In this document: positions 15,646-21,073 of the stretch, one piece after another | How the letters are laid out: each line of letters begins with the position of its first letter | Numbering within the stretch: the stretch's first letter is position 1 | Source: WTJD01 sp964225175 | GTDB taxonomy: Bacteria; Pseudomonadota; Gammaproteobacteria; Xanthomonadales; SZUA-36 | Direction of reading: 5' to 3' | DNA: 21,073 nt | NCBI GenBank assembly: GCA_964225175.1 | Contig: CAXQNK010000036.1 | Coordinates: 1-21,073 of the forward strand | Notes under the pieces: model-generated | Told to the model about the DNA's origin: nothing | Seen by the model: the letters and a program-made list of their open reading frames with translations, nothing else | The model's database searches: none | Position numbers and translations under genes: made by a program

Positions 15646-16743
15646 ATGAACAGGAAATTGATGGTAGTTCTCACCACAGCCGGCAGCCTGGTTATTCAGG
15701 GCTGCTCTGAGATGCAACTTGGCCTTATTGATTTGCCTCCCGGTTTCAATATCGATGTTTATGCCAAAGATGTCGGCAATGCGCGCCAAATGGTCCTGGG
15801 CGAGAAGGGGACCCTGTTCGTGGGTACCCGCCGAAAAGGCAAGGTCTACGCCATCAGCGATATGGATGGTGACCAGGTGGCCGACCGGGTCAGGGTCATC
15901 GCCAGCGAGCTCGAGATGCCCTCCGGGCTGGCTTTCCGGGAGGGCGCCTTGTTCGTCGGTGCGACTGATCGGATCCTGAGGTTCGATGACATCGAGAGTC
16001 GGCTTGACTCGCCCCCCGAGCCTGTCGTGGTGACCGCAGACTTGCCTGACAAATGGCATCACGGGTGGAAATATCTTCGGTTCGGCCCTGATGGTTGGCT
16101 GTACATTCCCGTAGGTGCGCCCTGCAACGTGTGTGAGGAGCCGGGCTTCGCGGAAATTCGCCGCATCCGTCCAGACGGGTCGGGCATGGAGGTGTTCGCC
16201 CGGGGCGTTCGCAATAGCGTGGGCCTGGCATTTCATCCGGATGACGGCACGCTGTGGTTTACCGACAATGGCCGGGACATGATGGGCGATGACCTTCCCG
16301 ATTGTGAGCTGAACCACGCGCCGGAACCCGGCATGCATTTCGGCTTTCCCTACTGTCACCAGGGCGACCTCCCGGACCCCGACTTCGGTGAGGGGCAAGA
16401 CTGCGCGCAATTCACGCCGCCCGCCCTTCGCCTGGGCCCGCATGTGGCGCCGCTCGGGTTGGCGTTTTATACGGGTGAGATGTTTCCTGAGGAGTACAAC
16501 AAAGACCTTTTGGTCGCCGAACATGGTTCCTGGAATCGGTCTGAAAAAATTGGCTATCGCATCAAACGGGTTCGGTTTGATGACGACGGTCGGGTTGCGG
16601 GACAGGAGGTTTTCGCGAGCGGCTGGTTACAGGGCCAGGAGAGCTGGGGGCGACCCAATGATGTCCTCGTGATGCCGGATGGCGCCCTGCTCGTGTCAGA
16701 TGACCAGGCTGACACCATTTACCGAATCAGCTATCAGCCCTGA
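15646..16743 (+). CDS. Sorbosone/glucose dehydrogenase-like beta-propeller lipoprotein
   Basis: A 365-residue protein of the soluble glucose/L-sorbosone dehydrogenase family, a six-bladed propeller that in some members binds PQQ. The N-terminus MNRKLMVVLTTAGSLVIQGC is a lipoprotein signal with the lipidated cysteine at residue 20, so it should be anchored in the envelope. Propeller landmarks are LPPGFNIDVYA, MPSGLAF, DKWHHGWKYLRFGPDGWLY (with the family histidine), GVRNSVGLAFHP, TDNGRD, HGSWNRS and GRPNDVLVMPDGALLVSDD. Several paired cysteines (NVC, LPDC, YCH, QDC) may form disulphides. The start at 15646 gives the best signal; GTG at 15625 and ATG at 15661 are alternatives. The GT2 gene starts ten bases after its stop, so it may head the glycosyltransferase operon. 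Substrate unknown. Confidence 0.88.
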   Translation: MNRKLMVVLTTAGSLVIQGCSEMQLGLIDLPPGFNIDVYAKDVGNARQMVLGEKGTLFVGTRRKGKVYAISDMDGDQVADRVRVIASELEMPSGLAFREGALFVGATDRILRFDDIESRLDSPPEPVVVTADLPDKWHHGWKYLRFGPDGWLYIPVGAPCNVCEEPGFAEIRRIRPDGSGMEVFARGVRNSVGLAFHPDDGTLWFTDNGRDMMGDDLPDCELNHAPEPGMHFGFPYCHQGDLPDPDFGEGQDCAQFTPPALRLGPHVAPLGLAFYTGEMFPEEYNKDLLVAEHGSWNRSEKIGYRIKRVRFDDDGRVAGQEVFASGWLQGQESWGRPNDVLVMPDGALLVSDDQADTIYRISYQP

Positions 16744-16753
16744 GCTGAGCGTG

Positions 16754-17524
16754 ATGTCCGTGTTGCCTATCTCTGGCATCGTCATTACCTGCAACGAGGC
16801 GGACAATATCAAACGCTGCCTGGAAAGCATGTCGTTCTGCTCGGAACTGCTGGTGGTGGATTCCGGCAGCGTCGATGATACCGCGGCGCGCGCGCATGAG
16901 TTGGGTGCGCGGGTCATACGCCAGGATTGGCTCGGTTTTGGGCCACAAAAGCAATTCGCTGTCGAGCAGGCCAGTCACGACTGGGTCATCTGTATCGATG
17001 CTGACGAGTGGTTGAGCCCGGAGCTGGCGAGGGCGATTGAGGCGCTATTGCATGCGGGGCCGGACGCCGTTGGCTACTCTGTTCCTCGTCGAAATTTTTT
17101 CCTTGGGCGGCCGATGCGCTTCGGCGGAGGTTATCCGGATCGCAAGCTCAGGCTGTTCGACAGGCGTCACGCGCGCTGGAGCGAGGACGCTGTGCATGAA
17201 CAAGTCGTCGCAGATGGTCGTGTCGAGGCGCTGAACGAGGACCTGATGCACGATACAGCGGCGGATCTTGATCAGGCGACAGCCAAGTGGGCACGGTATG
17301 CCAGCCAGCAGGCATCGGCCATGCACCGGGAAGGCGCACGTGCAGGTGTTGGTCAGCTTGTTTTCAACCCTGTTGCGCGTTTCTTCAAGCTGTACATTCT
17401 GAAGCAGGGCTTCCGGGATGGCAGGGCGGGTTTTGCGATGGCCGTGTTTTCCGCATTTTTCTGTTTTTTTAAATATCTCCAGTTGGCCAGGCTGGCCCGA
17501 TCCAAGGCGCCCAGGGCACCATGA
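16754..17524 (+). CDS. Family 2 glycosyltransferase (WaaE-like)
   Basis: A 256-residue cytoplasmic-face glycosyltransferase of the GT2 type similar to lipopolysaccharide-core WaaE/KdtX proteins. The GT-A fold is seen from ISGIVITCNEADNI at the N-terminus, LLVVDSGSVDDT for nucleotide binding, and the metal-binding D82-A-D84 in CIDADEWL. GGGYPDRKLRLF and the acceptor-side VHEQV follow. The C-terminus carries a hydrophobic stretch (AGFAMAVFSAFFCFFKYLQL) that probably attaches it to the membrane. I place the start at ATG 16754; the ribosome binding site is poor. It lies ten bases after the lipoprotein and overlaps the next gene by four bases (ATGA), so all are likely co-transcribed. The sugar transferred is unknown. 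Confidence 0.92.
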   Translation: MSVLPISGIVITCNEADNIKRCLESMSFCSELLVVDSGSVDDTAARAHELGARVIRQDWLGFGPQKQFAVEQASHDWVICIDADEWLSPELARAIEALLHAGPDAVGYSVPRRNFFLGRPMRFGGGYPDRKLRLFDRRHARWSEDAVHEQVVADGRVEALNEDLMHDTAADLDQATAKWARYASQQASAMHREGARAGVGQLVFNPVARFFKLYILKQGFRDGRAGFAMAVFSAFFCFFKYLQLARLARSKAPRAP

Positions 17525-18615
17525 AGGTTCTGTTCATCACCAAGAACAGCGATCGGCCTGAGTCAGCCTCGATTCTTGGGCTGCAGAAAAAGGGGGTCGA
17601 CGTGCTGGTCATGGCGGATGTGCGCTCGGAACATGTCAAGCGACTGATTGTCGCGGGCATCGAGGTGCTGAATCTGCCGCTGGATAAGAAGCTTGACTGG
17701 AAAGGGCTGCAAAGAATTCGCCACGAGGTGATTTCAAGAAAGATCGACATCGTGCACGCTTTCAATCACCGTGCTGTGCTCCACATGGTGTTGGCGACCC
17801 GGGGACTATCGACGCGGCTGATCGCCTACCGCGGCGTAATTGGCAACGTGAGTTGGTGGTCGCCTCTGTCCTGGGTGCGGTTTCTGAATCCGCGTATTGA
17901 TCGCATCATTTGCGTGGCTGAGGGGGTCAGGCAATATCTGTTGGGTCTGAAACTGCTGCGTTTGCACCTTGACCCTGAGAGGGTCATCACCATTCACAAG
18001 GGTCATGAGCTCGATTGGTACCGGGAAGATCCAGTTGATCTGGCAACGATCGGCATTCCGGCCGACGTCATGGTGGTGTGTTGCTCATCCCGGCTCCGTC
18101 CTCGCAAGGGCCTGTGGGAGTTGGTGCGGGCGCTTGACCTGATCGACCCAGAGAAAAACATCCATCTGCTGTTCCTCGGGCACGAGGGCAATTCCTCGCT
18201 GTTGGGTGAAGTGGCGAATCTCCGAAATCCGGAGCGGGTCCATTTCGCCGGATTTCGAACAGATGCGCCGGCGATTATGGCCGCCGCCCAGGTATGCGCT
18301 CTACCTGTGCTGGACGGTGAGGGCTTGTCTCGCGCCGTGATCGAGGCCATGGCGTACGGCCTCCCGGCCATTGTGACGCCGGTGGGCGGCAACACTGAGC
18401 TGATCGTTGACGGCCAATGCGGCCTCGTGGTGCCGGTGGGTGACGAGATGGCTCTTGCCAGGGCCATGGAACGCCTGTATGACGACCCCGAGCTGCGGCA
18501 GCGTATGGGTCGGTCCGCTCGGCAAAGAATCAGCAGCCAGTTCAGGAGTTCCGACACGGTTGACCGAACGTTGTCGGTGTACCATGCCGTACTGGAAGAG
18601 GGAGCGCGCGCATGA
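17521..18615 (+). CDS. Family 4 glycosyltransferase
   Basis: A 364-residue GT-B glycosyltransferase of the GT4 group. The N-terminal domain begins MKVLFITKNSDRPESASIL and carries the DIVHAFNHRAVLHMVLATRG acceptor-side region. The C-terminal donor domain shows SSRLRPRKGLWELVRAL, FLGHEGN and the retaining-enzyme E-x7-E motif EGLSRAVIE, at E267 and E275, followed by AMAYGLPAIVTPVGGNTELI. It transfers a sugar, retaining configuration, to a lipid-linked or LPS-type acceptor. Translation is coupled at both ends: its ATG overlaps the stop of the GT2 gene, and its TGA overlaps the ATG of the glycerophosphotransferase-like gene. Donor and acceptor cannot be told from sequence. Confidence 0.94.
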   Translation: MKVLFITKNSDRPESASILGLQKKGVDVLVMADVRSEHVKRLIVAGIEVLNLPLDKKLDWKGLQRIRHEVISRKIDIVHAFNHRAVLHMVLATRGLSTRLIAYRGVIGNVSWWSPLSWVRFLNPRIDRIICVAEGVRQYLLGLKLLRLHLDPERVITIHKGHELDWYREDPVDLATIGIPADVMVVCCSSRLRPRKGLWELVRALDLIDPEKNIHLLFLGHEGNSSLLGEVANLRNPERVHFAGFRTDAPAIMAAAQVCALPVLDGEGLSRAVIEAMAYGLPAIVTPVGGNTELIVDGQCGLVVPVGDEMALARAMERLYDDPELRQRMGRSARQRISSQFRSSDTVDRTLSVYHAVLEEGARA

Positions 18616-19649
18616 AGCGTTACCTGTTTTACGTGGAGTACGATTACTGTTTCCCCATACTTCGTCCCGTACAGGAACTGATCCAGTCGCGTGGTGACGA
18701 GGTGGCCTGGTTGCCGGCTGGGCCTCATGTTACGGACACCTATTTTCGTCCCGAGGAACAGGTATTCGGCCGAGTGGGTGAAGCCATCTCCTGGGCACCA
18801 TTCGCGGTGATTGTCCCGGGCAACGAAGTACCTGATTTTATTCCGGGCTGGAAAGTCACACCCTTCCACGGGCTGGTTTCCAGCAAGCGACGCAGGGACG
18901 GCAGGCTGTATCACTTTACCGTTCGCGGTATGTTTGATCTCTACTGTACCCATGGGCCCAACACCACCGGCCGATTTCAGGAGTTGGCGGACAAACATGG
19001 TGACTTTCGTGTGATCGAGACGGGCTGGCCCAAGTTCGACCCCCTGCAAAGAGGGGACTACCACACCGACACGCCTGGTCGTCCTACGGTGCTGTTCGCG
19101 GCAACCTTTACCCCCCGGTTTTCTGCGGCCAGGGCCGTGCTTGAGACCTTGCAGGGTTTGGCCGCAAAGAGGCGCTGGCGATGGATCATTAACCTGCATC
19201 CGAAGATGCCGTCGGATGTTGTGTCCGCATACCGATCGGCACGCTCCGAGTTTTTTGAGTTGGTTGAAACGGATGACACGACATCGCTTCTGGCGCGGGC
19301 TGATGCCATGTTGTGCGATTCATCTTCGATGCTGAATGAGTTCCTCGTATGCCGTAAACCCGTGGTGACATTCAGGACCGCGGAACCAGCGGAGCACTTG
19401 CTGGATGTTCAGGAATTGCGGGACATTGAGCCGGCCGTTGAGCGTGCGCTCGAATACCCGCGGGAGTTGATGAGGCGCATCGAGAATTGGGCGGATCAAA
19501 CACACCCCTATCAAGATGGCCGGTCCAGTGGCCGCTTGCTGGACGCTATCGATACGCTGGCCAATGGTGGGGCTGAGGGCCTGAAGCGAAGGCCGCGGAA
19601 TTATTACCGTAACTTCAAAATGCGTCGCCTGCTGGCGCATCGTGAGTGA
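18612..19649 (+). CDS. CDP-glycerol glycerophosphotransferase-like protein
   Basis: A 345-residue protein resembling the catalytic domain of the TagB/TagF family, which transfers glycerol phosphate or other polyol phosphates from CDP-linked donors in teichoic acid synthesis. Landmarks are H86 in FHGLVSSK, HPK after H196 (NLHPKMP) and the C-terminal nucleotide site ADAMLCDSSSMLNEF with D236-SSS, then PVVTFR. This corresponds to the known pattern H-G ... H-P ... D-x-S-S. It has no predicted transmembrane segment and should act at the inner face of the membrane. It is coupled by ATGA to the GT4 gene. In a Gram-negative, it may add glycerol phosphate to a surface glycan, but related proteins are also found with other nucleotide-linked donors, so the substrate is unsure. 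Confidence 0.78.
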   Translation: MKRYLFYVEYDYCFPILRPVQELIQSRGDEVAWLPAGPHVTDTYFRPEEQVFGRVGEAISWAPFAVIVPGNEVPDFIPGWKVTPFHGLVSSKRRRDGRLYHFTVRGMFDLYCTHGPNTTGRFQELADKHGDFRVIETGWPKFDPLQRGDYHTDTPGRPTVLFAATFTPRFSAARAVLETLQGLAAKRRWRWIINLHPKMPSDVVSAYRSARSEFFELVETDDTTSLLARADAMLCDSSSMLNEFLVCRKPVVTFRTAEPAEHLLDVQELRDIEPAVERALEYPRELMRRIENWADQTHPYQDGRSSGRLLDAIDTLANGGAEGLKRRPRNYYRNFKMRRLLAHRE

Positions 19650-19725
19650 TGGTCGGCAGCGCCTGACATCCGGCAAGGGGATGGGTTAAAGTTCTGTTCG
19701 CCTCCCCTAATCGGAGTCCGCGAAC

Positions 19726-20523
19726 ATGGCGTTGCTGCACATCATTGTCTTGGCCCTGATCCAGGGGCTGACTGAATTTTTGCCGGTATCGAGCTCTGCA
19801 CACCTGATCCTGGGGAGCCGCGTATTCGGCTGGCCAGACCAAGGTCTCGTGTTTGATGTGGCGACGCATCTGGGCACCTTGGTGGCCGTTGTCTTTTATT
19901 TCCGCGGGATGATCCGGGAGATGCTCATTGCCTGGGCGCAGCCGGTTCGCAGCGCCGGGCAGGCGCGGCATCGGGCACTCGGAAAATATCTCGTGATAGC
20001 CAGTATTCCGGTGATCCTCGCGGGCGCACTGGGCAGCGAATGGGTTGAAACACATTTGCGCGACGTGCGCGTCATTGCCTACTCAACCCTGTTGTTCGGT
20101 GTCCTGTTATGGGTTGCAGACGCGTTTTTCAAACAGGGGCGAAAACTTGAGCAATTGAACATGAAGGCCGGTTTGATGATCGGGCTCGCACAAGTGCTTG
20201 CGTTGATTCCGGGTGCTTCACGCTCTGGTGTCACGATCACCATGGGCCGGATGCTCGGATTTGACGCCGAGGATGCGGCGCGCTTTTCTTTTCTGCTGGC
20301 CATCCCCGTTATCTCTGCGGCGGGTGCATATGGCGTGTTGCGCATGATCCAGAACAATGCGGGCATCAACTGGATCGATTTTGGTCTTGCTGTGCTGGTG
20401 TCTGCCCTTGCAGGTTGGGTCTGTATTGCTGTTTTTTTGGCCGTGTTGCGCCGCGTCGGCCTCTTGCCTTTCGTGCTCTACCGCCTTGCGTTGGGTTTTG
20501 CCTTGCTTGCCCTGGTCAACTAA
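19726..20523 (+). CDS. uppP: Undecaprenyl-diphosphatase (BacA/UppP)
   Basis: Integral membrane phosphatase that recycles undecaprenyl diphosphate to the monophosphate carrier for peptidoglycan and surface polysaccharides. At 265 residues and about eight helices, it is full length. Motif 1 is QGLTEFLPVSSSAHL, with E17, S23 and H26; motif 2 is GASRSGVTITMGRM, with catalytic R166. The first glutamate of the E. coli EGLTE motif is glutamine here (Q13), a substitution I recall in many homologues, so it does not argue against activity. CGGAG lies nine bases before the ATG. It begins 76 bases after the glycosyltransferase cassette on the same strand, so it may be part of that operon or have its own promoter. 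Its stop directly precedes an NtrC palindrome. Confidence 0.95.
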   Translation: MALLHIIVLALIQGLTEFLPVSSSAHLILGSRVFGWPDQGLVFDVATHLGTLVAVVFYFRGMIREMLIAWAQPVRSAGQARHRALGKYLVIASIPVILAGALGSEWVETHLRDVRVIAYSTLLFGVLLWVADAFFKQGRKLEQLNMKAGLMIGLAQVLALIPGASRSGVTITMGRMLGFDAEDAARFSFLLAIPVISAAGAYGVLRMIQNNAGINWIDFGLAVLVSALAGWVCIAVFLAVLRRVGLLPFVLYRLALGFALLALVN

Positions 20524-20540
20524 TGCACTAAAAAAGTGCA
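20524..20540. promoter_or_regulatory. NtrC binding site 1 upstream of glnA
   Basis: TGCACTAAAAAAGTGCA has six-base perfect outer arms of an NtrC site. It begins on the base after the uppP stop codon. It is centred near 20532, about 200 bases upstream of the predicted glnA transcription start. Confidence 0.82.
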
Positions 20541-20554
20541 ATCTCTTTAAGTAA

Positions 20555-20571
20555 TGCACTATTATAGTGCA
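20555..20571. promoter_or_regulatory. NtrC binding site 2 upstream of glnA
   Basis: TGCACTATTATAGTGCA is a perfect palindrome with seven-base arms, extending to eight with the flanking A and T. It is centred 31 bases from site 1, close to three helical turns, the arrangement of the paired strong sites in the E. coli glnA enhancer. Confidence 0.85.
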
Positions 20572-20705
20572 TAATGATTTTTTCATTCGATATGCACGGT
20601 TCATGGAAATACACATCTTCCGCTAAATATCATTAATATCAGTGTAAATACTGCTAAAAGTAGCGAAATAGGTCTTAATTAAGCTGGCGGTGAAATGTCC
20701 CGAGT

Positions 20706-20721
20706 TGGCACGGGTTCTGCA
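20706..20721 (+). promoter_or_regulatory. Sigma-54 (-24/-12) promoter of glnA
   Basis: TGGCACGGGTTCTGCA has GG at 20707-20708 and GC at 20719-20720 with exactly ten bases between. It closely resembles the glnK promoter in this window, including the same TTCTGCA block. Transcription should start near 20732, about 50 bases before the ATG. Confidence 0.92.
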
Positions 20722-20781
20722 TTACAGAAGTGAACCATTTTGGGTCATTCAACAGAATTTGCCGATTAGAGGATTGGGATA

Positions 20782-21073
20782 ATGAGTGCAACAGATGTAA
20801 TCAAACGCATAAAAGACGAAGGCGTCGCATACGTCGACCTGAGGTTCTGCGACACGCGGGGCAAGGAACAGCACGTGACGCAGCCCGCATCAACAATCGA
20901 TGAGGATTTTTTCGAAGACGGGAAAATGTTCGACGGCTCATCCATCGCAGGCTGGAAAGACATTAATGACTCCGACATGGTGCTTATGCCCGACCCTGAC
21001 GCCGGTTTCATGGATCCATTCACGGAGCAGAAGACGCTGGTGGTTCGTTGTGACGTTCTGGAGCCAGACACCC
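20782..21073 (+). CDS. glnA: Glutamine synthetase type I (partial, C-terminus cut by window edge)
   Basis: The first 97 residues of glutamine synthetase, which makes glutamine from glutamate, ammonia and ATP. The N-terminus MSATDVIKRIKDEGVAYVDL and the segments RFCDTRGKEQHVT, FEDGKMFDGSSIAGWK and MVLMPDP are characteristic of the dodecameric GSI beta type, where the FDGSSI region contributes to the active site of the neighbouring subunit. The adenylylation tyrosine lies outside the window. AGAGGA is eight bases before the ATG. Two NtrC sites and a sigma-54 promoter precede it, so expression should rise when nitrogen is scarce. ntrBC may lie downstream, as in many relatives, but this is beyond the window. 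Confidence 0.97.
   Translation, partial: MSATDVIKRIKDEGVAYVDLRFCDTRGKEQHVTQPASTIDEDFFEDGKMFDGSSIAGWKDINDSDMVLMPDPDAGFMDPFTEQKTLVVRCDVLEPDT

Noticed and set aside
15577..16524. A 315-codon minus-strand open frame opposite the dehydrogenase-like lipoprotein
   Set aside because: Antisense shadow of a gene with clear beta-propeller motifs.
16679..16753. Longer N-terminus for the GT2 glycosyltransferase
   Set aside because: It would lie within the end of the lipoprotein gene and the added residues do not match the family; the fold starts at ISGIVITCNE.
18003..19199. A 398-codon minus-strand open frame opposite the GT4 and glycerophosphotransferase-like genes
   Set aside because: Low-complexity serine/arginine-rich translation with no motif; lies across two firmly supported plus-strand genes.
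20524..20571. The two palindromes after uppP as tandem terminators or a repeat element
   Set aside because: Both match the NtrC consensus, are spaced by about three helical turns and lie upstream of a sigma-54 glnA promoter, which explains them better.

Overview
The window looks like chromosomal DNA from a gammaproteobacterium. Reasons: G+C-rich genes of proteobacterial type, a PhhA/PhhB pair, textbook sigma-54 and NtrC sites in front of glnK-amtB and glnA, a Tat-exported molybdenum hydroxylase, a lipoprotein and UppP. The genus cannot be named from sequence alone. No tRNA, rRNA, CRISPR array, insertion sequence, attachment site or phage gene was seen. Coding is dense and no gene-free stretch exceeds 300 bases.

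Layout. (1) 1-1665: an Lrp/AsnC regulator, cut by the left edge, is divergent from phhA-phhB (phenylalanine to tyrosine plus pterin cofactor recycling) across a very A+T-rich spacer. (2) 1695-6071: a minus-strand operon of an MFS permease, an NmrA-type NAD(P)-binding protein and a bile-acid/sodium-symporter family protein, divergent from a class A flavoprotein monooxygenase. It resembles a small uptake and oxidation module of unknown substrate. (3) 6063-8698: a minus-strand, translationally coupled pair of an ASCH-domain protein and a Tat-dependent IorB-like molybdopterin hydroxylase. (4) 8732-10528: a strong NtrC palindrome and a -24/-12 promoter drive glnK-amtB. The NtrC palindrome lies in the spacer shared with the ASCH/hydroxylase pair. 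(5) 10559-12924: a LysR regulator divergent from isocitrate lyase (glyoxylate bypass). (6) 12995-15547: a large secreted M14-type metallocarboxypeptidase on the minus strand. (7) 15646-19649: a sorbosone/glucose-dehydrogenase-like lipoprotein, then three tightly linked genes joined by ATGA overlaps: a GT2 glycosyltransferase, a GT4 glycosyltransferase and a CDP-glycerol glycerophosphotransferase-like protein. Then comes uppP (undecaprenyl diphosphate recycling). Together these suggest envelope polysaccharide synthesis. (8) 20524-21073: two NtrC palindromes and a sigma-54 promoter precede glnA, which is cut by the right edge.

Two themes connect the genes. Nitrogen control is visible at two places, glnK-amtB and glnA, about 12 kb apart, with PII, ammonium channel and glutamine synthetase all present. 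The other genes mostly serve carbon and amino-acid catabolism (PhhAB, monooxygenase, molybdenum hydroxylase, isocitrate lyase) or surface assembly. The part most worth testing is whether the ASCH/molybdenum-hydroxylase pair is nitrogen-regulated and scavenges nitrogen from heterocyclic compounds. That is a hypothesis; the sequence shows only the shared NtrC site and the gene pairing.
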